Notes: generated by a model from the letters alone, not told the origin. Shown: positions 11,292-20,374, counted from the first letter of the stretch. The stretch is 64,000 nucleotides of DNA from Amarolinea aalborgensis (GCF_900491745.1 NZ_UETR01000010.1:77070-141069), one strand, 5' to 3'. Translations and numbers: made by a program.

Positions 11292-11912
11292 GTGGCCTTG
11301 AAACGGATCATTGTCGGTTTGAGTGGCGCCAGCGGCCAAATCTACGGCATTCGCCTGTTGGAGATTTTGCACGCGGCGCCGGACATCGAAACGCACCTGG
11401 TGCTGAGTCCCTCGGCGCGCATGACCATCGCGCAGGAGACCGACTGGGACCCGAAGGATGTCGAAGCGCTGGCGCACACGGTCTACCGGCCTGGCGACAT
11501 TGGCGCGGCGATTGCCAGCGGTTCGTTCACCACGGCCGGCATGATCATTGCCCCGTGCAGCATCAAGACGCTGTCGGCCATTGCCAATTCCTACGACGCC
11601 GACCTGTTGACGCGCGCGGCGGATGTGCAACTCAAAGAGGGGCGGCCGGTTGTCCTGGTTGTGCGCGAGACGCCGCTGCATGTGGGGCATCTGCGCTTGA
11701 TGGCGCAGGCCGCTGAGATCGGCTGTGTGATCTTCCCGCCCGTGCCTGCCTTCTACAGCCGGCCGCAAACCGTGGATGACATCGTCAATGGCACCGTGGG
11801 CCGCATCCTGGCCCGCGTGGGACTGGAAAATGAACTGTACTACCACTGGCAAGGCATGCGCGAGGCGGCCAAGGACGATCGGCGCCCGCCCGCCGCGCCA
11901 CGGTCTGAATGA
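11292..11912 (+). CDS. ubiX: flavin prenyltransferase UbiX
   Basis: UbiX joins a dimethylallyl group to FMN to make the prenylated FMN cofactor used by UbiD-type decarboxylases. This 206-residue protein starts at a GTG one base after the menG stop. It has GLSGASGQIYGIRLLE at 9-24, APCSIKTLSAIANSY near 89-103, and the VVLVVRETPLHVGHLRLM segment, all typical of the family. A ubiD partner is not in the window. In this setting it could support quinone or aromatic-acid metabolism. Confidence 0.95.
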   Translation: MALKRIIVGLSGASGQIYGIRLLEILHAAPDIETHLVLSPSARMTIAQETDWDPKDVEALAHTVYRPGDIGAAIASGSFTTAGMIIAPCSIKTLSAIANSYDADLLTRAADVQLKEGRPVVLVVRETPLHVGHLRLMAQAAEIGCVIFPPVPAFYSRPQTVDDIVNGTVGRILARVGLENELYYHWQGMREAAKDDRRPPAAPRSE

Positions 11913-11936
11913 TGCCCGGTTGGGCAGGAGATGCTC

Positions 11937-12437
11937 ATGGCAACGTCATTTGAAGAACGGATTGACGAGTTTCTGCAGGCGCACACCACCCTGACCCTGG
12001 CGACGTGGACGCCGGAAGGGCCGCAGGCCGCGCCGCTGTTTTTTGCGCACACGTGGGGGACTGACGATGACGGGGACGCCGCGCTGCGCCTCTATTTCAT
12101 CTCCAACCCAACCTCGAATCACTGCCTGGCGCTTGACAACCAGCCAAGCATCGCCGCGGCCATCTACCAGGACGGGCAAGAATGGCGCCAGATTCGCGGC
12201 CTGCAGTTGGAAGGCCGCGCGCGCCTGGCCGCGCCCGGCGCCGAGGAAGATCAGGCCATTGCGGCGTACTTGACCAAGTATCCGTTCGTCGCGACCGCGC
12301 AGGGAGGCGCGACCGATGGGGCGCTGGAACTGGCTGGCCCGCTGGCGAACAGTCGTTTCTACGTGATTGAGACCGACTGGATGCGCCTGATTGATAACAC
12401 GCTCGGTTTTGGGCACCGCGAGGAGCGCGCGTATTAG
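11937..12437 (+). CDS. pyridoxamine 5'-phosphate oxidase-like flavin-binding protein
   Basis: A 166-residue split-barrel protein of the FMN/F420-binding oxidase group: LTLATWTPEGPQAAPLFF near 19-36 and ALRLYFISNPTSNHCLAL are the typical first barrel strands. The ATG at 11937 is preferred over 11931 because GGAG ends only at 11930. It closely follows ubiX, possibly in the same transcript. The substrate and cofactor (FMN or F420) cannot be told from sequence; the presence of an F420-type enzyme elsewhere in the window makes F420 possible. Confidence 0.8.
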   Translation: MATSFEERIDEFLQAHTTLTLATWTPEGPQAAPLFFAHTWGTDDDGDAALRLYFISNPTSNHCLALDNQPSIAAAIYQDGQEWRQIRGLQLEGRARLAAPGAEEDQAIAAYLTKYPFVATAQGGATDGALELAGPLANSRFYVIETDWMRLIDNTLGFGHREERAY

Positions 12438-12484
12438 GGCGTTGTTGAGCCGTCTCTTCAGACAGCGCCGATGCAGGTTAATCT

Positions 12485-13258
12485 ATGAAACGCCTTGTAG
12501 CCTTGTTTGCGTTGTCATTCGTGGTCGTAGCATGCGGCTCAACGCCACAGTCAGCCGAATCACCCTTGGAGTCGCCACTTGCTTCACTGCAACTAACGCG
12601 AACGTTGATACCAGCGACGCCAACTCTAAGGCCGACGCCATCTTATACACCATCACCAACACCGTGGCCGACCGTCACATTTGCTTCGCCCGCAACACCT
12701 GTTCCAACCAGCGTGAGCAAGGTCACGACCGAATTGTTTGAGATTCCTGAAATTCCAATCATAGTATCCATTCCATTCAACTATGCGCTGGTCAAGAATG
12801 AAGAACCAAATCGCAGAGGATCATTTGTCTCGTATAACTTCAGCCAGACGTTAGTGATCAGCCCTTCACATGATTCATATTTTCCGGCAGAGCCGCCGTA
12901 TTTCCATGAGATTCAGTTCTTCTCGCAAGAGTCCATAAGCCAGTTCTTGGCGAGATGTCCAATAAGGCTTCGATGCTTTGAAGGCGATTACCCAGATGTG
13001 GCAAGGTACATTGGTCAAAAAGATGCACTTGGGAAACTAAGCGATTATCACGAACCTTTTCAAAACTATAGCCTCCAGAAGTTTGGAGATACTTATTACC
13101 TTGTATCCACCACGCGGTGCATTGGCGCAGCCTGTGCGATCAGGGAGTACACGACTTATCTGAAGGACATCAAGGTAGATATTTGGATAATGATGACAGA
13201 CATGTCACAGGCAGGTTCAAGCGACGAATTGTTTTCGTTGTTCAAGATCAAGAAGTGA
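12485..13258 (+). CDS. predicted lipoprotein with Thr/Pro-rich linker
   Basis: A 257-residue protein with a lipoprotein signal peptide: a charged start MKRLVALFALSFVVVA and lipobox Cys17. A Pro/Thr/Ser-rich linker (about residues 40-75) follows, of the kind that spaces extracellular domains from the membrane. The C-terminal globular domain (about 85-257) is unfamiliar to me; it has three cysteines and a CRCIGAAC-like pair region (RCIGAACAI). Base composition is visibly more AT-rich than both neighbours, hinting at transfer. The ribosome-binding site is weak. Confidence 0.75.
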   Translation: MKRLVALFALSFVVVACGSTPQSAESPLESPLASLQLTRTLIPATPTLRPTPSYTPSPTPWPTVTFASPATPVPTSVSKVTTELFEIPEIPIIVSIPFNYALVKNEEPNRRGSFVSYNFSQTLVISPSHDSYFPAEPPYFHEIQFFSQESISQFLARCPIRLRCFEGDYPDVARYIGQKDALGKLSDYHEPFQNYSLQKFGDTYYLVSTTRCIGAACAIREYTTYLKDIKVDIWIMMTDMSQAGSSDELFSLFKIKK

Positions 13259-13316
13259 CACCACAGGCAGCGGCTGACGCCGGGGTCATTTGGCCGCACA
13301 CAGAAGGTAGATGAGC

Positions 13317-14054
13317 ATGGAACACACGACGACGCTGTACGACAGGGCCGCCGACCGCGGTGTGCCGTCGCTGGTTTGGCGTTTTGGGCAAGATCGGCGC
13401 CTCGACATGATCCGGCAGTGGGCCGCGCTGGACGGCGCGCAGGTGCTGGTGGATGGCTGCGGCATCGGCGCTTACGTGCGCAAGCTGCAGGCGTTGGCTG
13501 ACCAGGTCATTGGGCTTGACATCGAAGAAGAGCGAATCCGTGAAGGCAGCCGTATCACGTCCAATCTGCATGTGGGCGCGTGTGAGTATTTGCCCTATCG
13601 CGACCGCACCTTCGATGTGGTCCTCTCGCATGAAGTGCTGGAGCATGTGCAGGACGACCGCCTGGCCGCGGCGGAGATGGTGCGCGTGCTCAAGTCAGGC
13701 GGCCGCGCCGTCATTTTTGCGCCCAACCGCCTTTACCCGTTCGAGACCCACGGCCATTACTGGCGAGGCCGCTACCATTTTGGCAACACCCCGCTCATCA
13801 ATTACCTGCCTGACCCTCTGCGCAACCGCCTGGCGCCGCATGTGCGTGCGTATACCGCAGCCGGCCTGCGCCGTCTGTTCGATGGCCTGCCCGTGCGCGT
13901 GGTCTATCACAGCCAAATCTACCCCGGCTACGACAAGCTGAGCGCGCGTCGCCCCGGACTGGGACGTCTTTTGCGCCGCGTCACCTATGCGCTGGAAAAT
14001 TCGCCCGCGCGCGGCTTTGGACTGTCGCATCTACTGGTCGTCGAGCGCCGCTGA
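13317..14054 (+). CDS. class I SAM-dependent methyltransferase
   Basis: A 245-residue Rossmann-fold methyltransferase. Motif I reads VLVDGCGIGAYV near residues 44-55, the acidic residue after strand 2 is GLDIEEERI, and the motif FDVVLSHEVLEHV matches the UbiG/Methyltransf_11 type. The C-terminal half (HYWRGRYHFGNTPLINYLP) resembles methyltransferases of cell-surface glycan or lipid modification, but the substrate is not assignable. AGAAGG lies 9 bp before ATG 13317 and only 3 bp before ATG 13311, so the former is preferred. Confidence 0.85.
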   Translation: MEHTTTLYDRAADRGVPSLVWRFGQDRRLDMIRQWAALDGAQVLVDGCGIGAYVRKLQALADQVIGLDIEEERIREGSRITSNLHVGACEYLPYRDRTFDVVLSHEVLEHVQDDRLAAAEMVRVLKSGGRAVIFAPNRLYPFETHGHYWRGRYHFGNTPLINYLPDPLRNRLAPHVRAYTAAGLRRLFDGLPVRVVYHSQIYPGYDKLSARRPGLGRLLRRVTYALENSPARGFGLSHLLVVERR

Positions 14055-14062
14055 GCGGGAGA

Positions 14063-14102
14063 CCATGCCACCCTGCCGGCGAACTGGATTTGGGCGGCAT
14101 GG
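14063..14102. repeat. hairpin between convergent genes
   Basis: CCATGCC (14063-14069) pairs with GGCATGG (14096-14102) in the 57-bp gap between two convergent genes. There is no T-run, so bidirectional termination is only a guess. Confidence 0.35.
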
Positions 14103-14111
14103 GCTCCGCTC

Positions 14112-16370
14112 TCAGAACTCGCCCTTCACCGGTTGACCGGGCGCCTGGCTCGGGCCGGGCTGCGAAAGGACGCGTACGATCGGGCGCAGGTTCATCCACC
14201 ATTGTTCCTTGGGGCGCTGGAACGGATCATCGGCCATGCGCGGCAGATCAATCAGGTCGTGAAAACGCACCTGACCCGCCTCCAGGCCAATGAAGGCCGC
14301 GCCAGGTTCCGCATTTTCGGCCTCGCTGATCAGCCATTCGATGCAGCGAGCGGCCAGGCGCGTCGCCTGGATGCGATCAAACGGCGTAGGCCCGCCGCCC
14401 TGCTGCAAATGGCCCAAGATGGCCTGGCGCACATCGTACAACCCTCTGCCTTCGGCCTCCAACAGCGCGCACATCACGCCTGTGGTGTACACCTGGTGCG
14501 CCAATTCGTTGCGGATGAGTAGGCCCAGGCGTTTGCCTTTCTCAAATCCATTGCGCAGATAGGCCAGGTCCTTTTCCAAGTCGCCCAGGGTGACGCTTTC
14601 CTCATGCAGATAGACCCGCTCTGCGCCCGTAGCCAGCCCGCTGAGCAGCGCCAGGTAGCCGCAGTAGCGCCCCATGACTTCCACCACGAAGCAGCGCCGA
14701 TAAGCCACAGCCGTCTGTTTGATTTTGTCCACCGCTTCGATGATGTTGTTCAGCGCGGTGTCCGCGCCGATGCTGAGCTCAGAGCCAGGCAGGTCGTTGT
14801 CAATACTCGCCGGCATACAGACGATTGGAATGTTGAACGAGGGATAGTTCTTACGCTCGCTGACCAGCTTGAAGGCTGCTTGGTAACCAGACCAGCCGCC
14901 GACCATGAGCAGGCCGTCGAGCTTGTGCTCCTCAATCGTGCGTGCGATGGCGTACAGATCGCGACCGGACGGCACCTTGCGATTGGTGCCTAGTTCCGCG
15001 CCGCCCAGGCTCACCCAGCCGTTCGCGCTCATCCAATTCATCTCGCGCAGCTTACCCGCCATCAGCCCCTCGAAGCCTTGATCCACACCCAGCATGATGT
15101 GCCCTTTATCCAGCCCCAAGCGCAGGGCCGCGCGGATGGCGGTGTTCATACCGGGCGCCGGCCCGCCGCCGTGCAGCATCGCCAGGCGCAGACGGCGCTG
15201 ATTGGGCTGCGGCGGATGCGGCAGCGCGCGCACGACCGTGCGCAGGATGCGAAAGGAGTCCTTGAAACTTCCCCCGCGCAGATCCATCGCCCGATCGAAG
15301 TCCTTATCCGCGATGGCTTCGGCCACGGCCCGCGTCTGCTTGACGCAGTGCATCAGCGGCGCTTTGTTGATGCGGTTGCCGCGGATACCAATCACCTGCG
15401 GTTCGCTCGCTGACGTCATGGCCAGCACCTCGTCCACGGCCGCAAACCCGGTCAGCGTCGCCAGGTTGCGATCGAACGCGGTGGGCGATCCGCCGCGCTG
15501 CACGTGGCCCAGGATGGTGACGCGCGCATCTTCGCCCAGGCGCTCCTCCAACACTTGCCTGACGTAGTCTGCGCTGATCGGCTTGCCGTTGCGATCCTGT
15601 GCGCCTTCGGCCACAATGACGATGCTGTCACGGCGACCTGCCTCGCGGCCGCTTTTCATCAGCGCGCACATGCTGTCTTCCCAGTTATCCACGTCGGGCG
15701 GGCTTTCTGGGATCAGGACAAAATCGGCGCCTCCCGCAATCGTTCCCATCAACGCCAGGTAGCCGCAGTGACGCCCCATCACCTCGACGACGAAGGTGCG
15801 CTGATGACTGGCTGCGGTGCTGGAAATGGCATCAATCGCGTCGGTAATGCGGCGTAAGGCCGTGTCGGCGCCGATGGTCATGTCCGTGCCGTACATGTCA
15901 TTGTCAATCGAGCCGACCAGGCCCACGATTGCCAGGTGTTTGAAGCGCTCGGCCTTGTCCGCGCTGATCTCATCGGTCTTGACCAACTCGGCCAACAATT
16001 CGGGCCATTCCTGGCGGAATTGATTGGCGCCAGTCAAGCTCCCATCCCCGCCAATGACCACCAGGCCATCAATGCCAAAGCGCACCAGGTTGCGCGCAGC
16101 CTGGCGGCGCCCCTCGCGCGTCCGAAACGCAGGGCAGCGCGCCGTGCCGATCATGGTGCCGCCCTTCTGCAGGATGCCGCCCACTGAATCCCACGTGAGC
16201 GGGCGAATGCGGTCTCCGCCATCCACCATGCCCTGGTAGCCTTCGTAAATCGCGTAAACCTCCGCGCCGCGCTCCAGCGCCGCACGCGTTACCGCGCGGA
16301 CCGCTGCATTCATACCGGGGGCGTCGCCGCCGCTGGTCAACACCCCGATGCGTCTAGGAATTGTTGTCAT
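14112..16370 (-). CDS. tandem-domain 6-phosphofructokinase
   Basis: A 752-residue fusion of two phosphofructokinase units, the layout known from eukaryotic PFK-1. The N-terminal half keeps GGDGS (107-111) and SIDND (154-158) with Gly residues at the positions that favour ATP over pyrophosphate. It also has HVQRGGSPTAFDR. The C-terminal half keeps SIDND and HLQQGGGPTPFDR, but its GGDGS equivalent has become VGGWSG, so it probably cannot bind nucleotide and may act as a regulatory half. The enzyme would phosphorylate fructose 6-phosphate in glycolysis. A histidine phosphatase and GlpX bisphosphatase lie just upstream on the same strand, a glycolysis/gluconeogenesis pairing. Confidence 0.93.
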   Translation of the reverse strand: MTTIPRRIGVLTSGGDAPGMNAAVRAVTRAALERGAEVYAIYEGYQGMVDGGDRIRPLTWDSVGGILQKGGTMIGTARCPAFRTREGRRQAARNLVRFGIDGLVVIGGDGSLTGANQFRQEWPELLAELVKTDEISADKAERFKHLAIVGLVGSIDNDMYGTDMTIGADTALRRITDAIDAISSTAASHQRTFVVEVMGRHCGYLALMGTIAGGADFVLIPESPPDVDNWEDSMCALMKSGREAGRRDSIVIVAEGAQDRNGKPISADYVRQVLEERLGEDARVTILGHVQRGGSPTAFDRNLATLTGFAAVDEVLAMTSASEPQVIGIRGNRINKAPLMHCVKQTRAVAEAIADKDFDRAMDLRGGSFKDSFRILRTVVRALPHPPQPNQRRLRLAMLHGGGPAPGMNTAIRAALRLGLDKGHIMLGVDQGFEGLMAGKLREMNWMSANGWVSLGGAELGTNRKVPSGRDLYAIARTIEEHKLDGLLMVGGWSGYQAAFKLVSERKNYPSFNIPIVCMPASIDNDLPGSELSIGADTALNNIIEAVDKIKQTAVAYRRCFVVEVMGRYCGYLALLSGLATGAERVYLHEESVTLGDLEKDLAYLRNGFEKGKRLGLLIRNELAHQVYTTGVMCALLEAEGRGLYDVRQAILGHLQQGGGPTPFDRIQATRLAARCIEWLISEAENAEPGAAFIGLEAGQVRFHDLIDLPRMADDPFQRPKEQWWMNLRPIVRVLSQPGPSQAPGQPVKGEF

Positions 16371-16453
16371 CGTGTCATTTCTCCCCTACCCTGGGCGTCA
16401 GGCTCTGGCGCGCGCCGTTGCCGGCTGTCGCGGCCACGAAATTTTCTATTCCA

Positions 16454-16459
16454 AGTATA
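16454..16459 (-). promoter_or_regulatory. extended -10 promoter for the phosphofructokinase
   Basis: On the minus strand TGGTATACT is a TGn-extended -10 (TATACT). It lies in the 108-bp gap upstream of the phosphofructokinase start. No matching -35 box is seen. Confidence 0.5.
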
Positions 16460-16478
16460 CCACAGGTACACGGCTCTT

Positions 16479-17189
16479 TCACGTAATCATATCCGCGGGC
16501 AAGTGCATGCAGCGGTTGAGGTAGCGAACCACGATGCGCCCCGCGGGCGGCACATCCAGGCGCGAGATGGCCGTGTTGACCAGGAAATAAGATACACCAT
16601 CCAACGGTTGCTGGCAATAGGCTTTGATCAGGCGGTCGCTGAACGCGCCGTGCGTCACCAGGCAAATGCACTCGTCATGGTTGGCCAGGGCGGCCAGGCG
16701 CGCCACAACCCGCCGCGCGCGCTGCAAGCTCTCTGGCCTGGTCTCGCGGTCGCGCCCCCACCAGCCCTCCGCGCCGATGTCATCCGACAGCCGCGCGCGC
16801 GGAAATTCAGCCTGCAGATCGGCGCGGGCGCGGCCAGGCAGCCCCACCTCGCCGACGGGCGCGCCATAGTCCAGGTAGACGCCGCCCACCTCGAACGTGT
16901 CGGTCCACACTTCTGGCGTCAGCGCCAGCGCGTCGGCCAGCACCTGCGCGGTTTGCAGCGCGCGCGTCATGGGGCTGACGAGCAGGCGCGTGAAGGCGTA
17001 GCCTTGCTGATTGAATTCATTGCCCTCGCGCGCCGCGGCCGCAGGGAGACGCTGCGCGGTTAGAAAATCCGCCAGGCGCCGCGCTTGCTGCCAGCCCATC
17101 TCGGTCAGCCGCGGGTCTTCCACGCGCGCAGTCTGGTCGAGCAAGGCGTTGTTGGTGGACTGGGCATGACGGATCAAATACAGTTCCAC
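16479..17189 (-). CDS. histidine phosphatase family (phosphoglycerate mutase-like) protein
   Basis: A 236-residue protein opening VELYLIRHAQSTNN, with the catalytic histidine in the RHA motif near residue 8. The second half has CLVTHGAFSD with the other active-site histidine. The fold serves phosphoglycerate mutases and broad phosphatases; the insert with EGNEFNQQGYAFTRLLVSPMTRALQT is normal for the phosphatase branch. The GTG start at 17189 fits the family N-terminus, although the nearest GGAGG is 14 bp away. It ends 108 bp before the phosphofructokinase start and lies 38 bp after glpX, so the three may work together in sugar-phosphate metabolism. Confidence 0.85.
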   Translation of the reverse strand: MELYLIRHAQSTNNALLDQTARVEDPRLTEMGWQQARRLADFLTAQRLPAAAAREGNEFNQQGYAFTRLLVSPMTRALQTAQVLADALALTPEVWTDTFEVGGVYLDYGAPVGEVGLPGRARADLQAEFPRARLSDDIGAEGWWGRDRETRPESLQRARRVVARLAALANHDECICLVTHGAFSDRLIKAYCQQPLDGVSYFLVNTAISRLDVPPAGRIVVRYLNRCMHLPADMIT

Positions 17190-17227
17190 GATGAGTTGGA
17201 AATCCTCCGCGTGTTTGGTTGATGGGA

Positions 17228-18214
17228 TTAGCGCAGCACGTGTTCGGCGTAAATCAGACGCCGCGTGCCGGTTTCGCCGCGTAGAATCAACGAATGGGTC
17301 TCGGCGCGTTTGCCCGTATAGCGCACGCCAGACAGGAGCGGGCCATCGGTAATGCCGGTGGCGGCAAAGAAGATATTGTCGCTGGTGATGATCTCGCGTG
17401 CGGTGAGGATGCGGCGTGTGCTGAGGCCGGCCGCGTCCACCGCCTGGCGTTCGGCGTCGGTTTGCGGCGCCAGGCGTCCCAGCATCCCACCGCCCAGGGC
17501 GCGCACCGCACAAGCCGCCATGATGCCTTCGGAAACCCCGCCAATGCCCATCAGAATATCGGCGCGACCATGGGTGGTCACCACCAGCAGCGCGCCCGCC
17601 ACATCGCCGGCCGCGCGCAGCATGACACGCGCGCCCGCGCGGCGAATTTCATCCACCAGCTCGGCATGGCGCGGCCGATCGAGGACGAAGACCACCAGGT
17701 CGTGAATATCCTTTTTCTTGAGCCGCGCGACCAACGCCAGCGTCCAGGCCGCAGGCGCATCCATACATTCAGGCACCAGCGCCGGCGCCACCTCTGCATC
17801 TACGATGATCTTTTCCATGTAAACCGCTCGCTGCGGCGCCCACATGCTGCCCACCGGGGCCACGGCGCAGACCGAGATGGCCCCCGACCGTCCCGACTCC
17901 AGCAGGCTGCGCCCCTCGATCGGATCGGTGACGACATCGAGCATGGGGCCGTTGCCAGTGCCAATACGCGCGCCCGTGTCAAACGCCGAATGCAGGCCTA
18001 GCTTCAGTTCTTCACCAATAACGATGTAACCGTCCATGTCCAGCGAATTGAGGACATGATGCATCGCTTCACCAGCCGTTTGATCCGCCTCGTCGGTGTG
18101 ATCAAGGCCTACGTAGCGCCCGGCCGCCAAGGCCGCGGCTTCGGTGGCGCGAATCAGATCCAAGCCCAGGTTGCGCGAGGTGGCGACTTTGACCATGGAG
18201 GGTGTATTTGCCAT
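17228..18214 (-). CDS. glpX: class II fructose-1,6-bisphosphatase (GlpX)
   Basis: It removes the 1-phosphate of fructose 1,6-bisphosphate in gluconeogenesis. The 328-residue protein begins MANTPSMVKVATSRNLGLDL, with GAAAFF-equivalent acidic metal ligands DEADQTAGEAMH near 41-52 and DPIEGR at 97-102. Family members usually have DP-x-(D/E)-G-T at the latter site; here the threonine is arginine, which may alter metal or phosphate binding. GGVSEGIMAACAVRALGG is the GlpX signature near 225. The start at 18214 has GAAAGG eight bases upstream. It precedes the histidine phosphatase and phosphofructokinase on the same strand. Confidence 0.92.
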   Translation of the reverse strand: MANTPSMVKVATSRNLGLDLIRATEAAALAAGRYVGLDHTDEADQTAGEAMHHVLNSLDMDGYIVIGEELKLGLHSAFDTGARIGTGNGPMLDVVTDPIEGRSLLESGRSGAISVCAVAPVGSMWAPQRAVYMEKIIVDAEVAPALVPECMDAPAAWTLALVARLKKKDIHDLVVFVLDRPRHAELVDEIRRAGARVMLRAAGDVAGALLVVTTHGRADILMGIGGVSEGIMAACAVRALGGGMLGRLAPQTDAERQAVDAAGLSTRRILTAREIITSDNIFFAATGITDGPLLSGVRYTGKRAETHSLILRGETGTRRLIYAEHVLR

Positions 18215-18243
18215 GTGTAAGACCTTTCGCTGAGACTTCAACA

Positions 18244-18276
18244 AGACTTCGGAAGTCTCGCAGACTTCCGAAGTCT
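18244..18276. repeat. perfect 15-bp inverted repeat at the sulP stop codon
   Basis: AGACTTCGGAAGTCT (18244-18258) and AGACTTCCGAAGTCT (18262-18276) are perfect reverse complements around a 3-bp loop. Each arm is itself nearly palindromic. The element overlaps the stop codon of the upstream minus-strand gene and lies just before glpX, so it would separate the two messages or mark a repeat insertion. Confidence 0.85.
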
Positions 18277-20374
18277 AATCAACCGCTTCGAGCAGCCCGG
18301 CGTCTTCCCAGGCCTGCATCCCGCCCTGGAGCACCGCGCAGTTATTGTAGCCTTGGTTGTGCAAGGCGTAGGTTGCGCGTGCGCTGCGCCGCCCCGCGCG
18401 GCAGGCCAGGACGATCAAGCGGTCATGCGGCAGGGTCAGCGGCTGCGTCAAGAGATCAACCAGCGGGATGTTTTGCGCCTGGGCAATGTGCCCCCGCTTG
18501 AACTCACGCGGTTGGCGCACATCCACCACGACGGGGGGCGCCTGGCCCCGCAGACGATCCCACAGGGCGCGCGGCTCGATCTCCGTCAACAGGCCGGCTG
18601 GCATGTCGGTGTGCAGAACAATGGGCACGCCGTACTCCGGCCGCGGTAAATTCTGACATTCGCGAAAGACGCGCACATCGCTCTCATAGATGCAGATGGC
18701 GGGGTCGAGCACGTGGTAGAAGAGATGCTCCACCGCATTGTCTTCACCCAGGAAATGATCGGCGCCCACATCACGGAAGAAAGCGGTAGATTTCATCAGC
18801 TTCAACACCGACTCGCGCACCCGCGTGAAGTAGACATCGCCGCCGCGCTCCCGGTAGAGGCGTAGGATGCTCTCCAGCGCATGGATGCCGCTGATGTCAC
18901 AGTGATCCACGCTCTGCATGCGCAGCATGAGGTAACGCTGGGTTGGGTGCTGCGCCTGTAAAGCCCGCACCGATTCCTCGATATGACTGGCCGCGCCAAA
19001 GTAGAGATCGCCCAAGATGTCCACCACACCCAACTGCGGACACACGGGCTTGTCGGGCTGGAAAATCCAATGGCGGAAGTGTTCATCCGGCACGACAGAC
19101 CGCACCTGCGGCATACTGGTCTTCAAGAGATAGTAGGCCAGCGACATCAGGATGCCCGAAAGGACGGCAAACTGCAGCGGCAGCAGAAGGGTGGCCGACA
19201 GCGTCACAATCATGATGAGTGTATCGCCGCGCGCGCCGCGCCAGATGCGCTGCATCTCCTTGCGATCAATCATGCCGTAGGCGCCGACGATCAGCACGCC
19301 GGCCAGGGCGGCGCGCGGCACGAAAGCTACCAGCGGGCCGAGCGCCAGCGTGGCGATCAATACGAACAAGCTGCCAAAGACATTGGACATGGGGGAGCGC
19401 GCCTTCGCTTCCAGGTTCAGTGCGGAGCGGTTGAACGAGCCGGAGGCGGGATAGCCGGAAAAGAGGCCGGCGGCAATGTTCGCCATACCCTGGCCCACGA
19501 ATTCCTGGTTGCTGTTGAGACGCTCGCCGCTCTGGCTGGCGATGGAGCGCGCAATGGAGGTGGCTTCAACCAGGCCGATGGCCGCAATCGCGAGAGCGCC
19601 GGTGGAGAGGTGCCCGATCAGATCCAGGTCGAGCAGCGGCAGTCGGGCCAGCGGCGGAAATCCGCCCGGCATTTGACCGATGATCTTGACGCCATTGGCT
19701 GCCAGGTTGAACAAGGCCACCGCGGCGCCTGCCATCAAGAGGGCAATGAGCGGGCCAGGCAGACGCCGATCGAGCCGCTTGAGGCCCAGGATGAGGCCAG
19801 CCGCGCCCAGGCCAAGCGCCATGCTCGCCGGATGCGCCTGCGACACGGTCTGCGCCAGTTTGACCAGGTTATCCAGCAGGCCTGAGGCGCTAAAATCGAG
19901 ACGCAGGAGGTGGCGCACCTCGCCCACGGCAACGAGCACCCCGGCGCCGGCCGTAAAGCCGACAATGACGGAGTCGGAAACGAAGTTCACCAGGATGCCC
20001 AGCCGCGCCAGGCCCATGGCGATGCGTAAAATGCCGGCCATGACCGCCAACATGCCGGCGGCGGCCATGAAGGGCGGCGTGCCCGGCGCGGCCAGCGGAG
20101 CCAAGATCGAAAGCACAAGCACGGAGGCGGAGTTGGTTGGCCCGGTGTTGAGGTGGCTTGAGGATCCCCAGAGCGCGCCCACGATGCCGGCGGCGACGGC
20201 TGTGTAGATTCCCATTTGCGGCGGCAGGCCGGCCAAGAGTGAAAAAACAATGGCTTGGGGAAGCAGCACCACCGCGATGGTCAGTCCGGCCAGCATATCT
20301 GGCTGCAGGTTGGCAAGCCGGTAGGTGCGCAGCAAGTGAACCGGGCGCAAGAAGAGAAACGGCAAGACACGCAT
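18275..20374 (-). CDS. SulP family anion permease fused to STAS and rhodanese domains
   Basis: A 699-residue membrane protein. Residues about 10-400 hold ten or more hydrophobic segments of a SulP sulfate/bicarbonate transporter, including GLPPQMGIYTAVAAGIVGALWG and the signature region NTGPTNSASVL. A STAS domain follows (about 430-545, with HCDISGIHALESI), which normally regulates transport. The last ~100 residues are a rhodanese domain (VVDVRQPREFKRGHI) with an intact active-site Cys658 in CRAGRR. A sulfurtransferase attached to a transporter suggests sulfur-compound handling, but bicarbonate transport remains possible. Its start is about 20 bp from the ABC permease gene upstream. Confidence 0.92.
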   Translation of the reverse strand: MRVLPFLFLRPVHLLRTYRLANLQPDMLAGLTIAVVLLPQAIVFSLLAGLPPQMGIYTAVAAGIVGALWGSSSHLNTGPTNSASVLVLSILAPLAAPGTPPFMAAAGMLAVMAGILRIAMGLARLGILVNFVSDSVIVGFTAGAGVLVAVGEVRHLLRLDFSASGLLDNLVKLAQTVSQAHPASMALGLGAAGLILGLKRLDRRLPGPLIALLMAGAAVALFNLAANGVKIIGQMPGGFPPLARLPLLDLDLIGHLSTGALAIAAIGLVEATSIARSIASQSGERLNSNQEFVGQGMANIAAGLFSGYPASGSFNRSALNLEAKARSPMSNVFGSLFVLIATLALGPLVAFVPRAALAGVLIVGAYGMIDRKEMQRIWRGARGDTLIMIVTLSATLLLPLQFAVLSGILMSLAYYLLKTSMPQVRSVVPDEHFRHWIFQPDKPVCPQLGVVDILGDLYFGAASHIEESVRALQAQHPTQRYLMLRMQSVDHCDISGIHALESILRLYRERGGDVYFTRVRESVLKLMKSTAFFRDVGADHFLGEDNAVEHLFYHVLDPAICIYESDVRVFRECQNLPRPEYGVPIVLHTDMPAGLLTEIEPRALWDRLRGQAPPVVVDVRQPREFKRGHIAQAQNIPLVDLLTQPLTLPHDRLIVLACRAGRRSARATYALHNQGYNNCAVLQGGMQAWEDAGLLEAVD

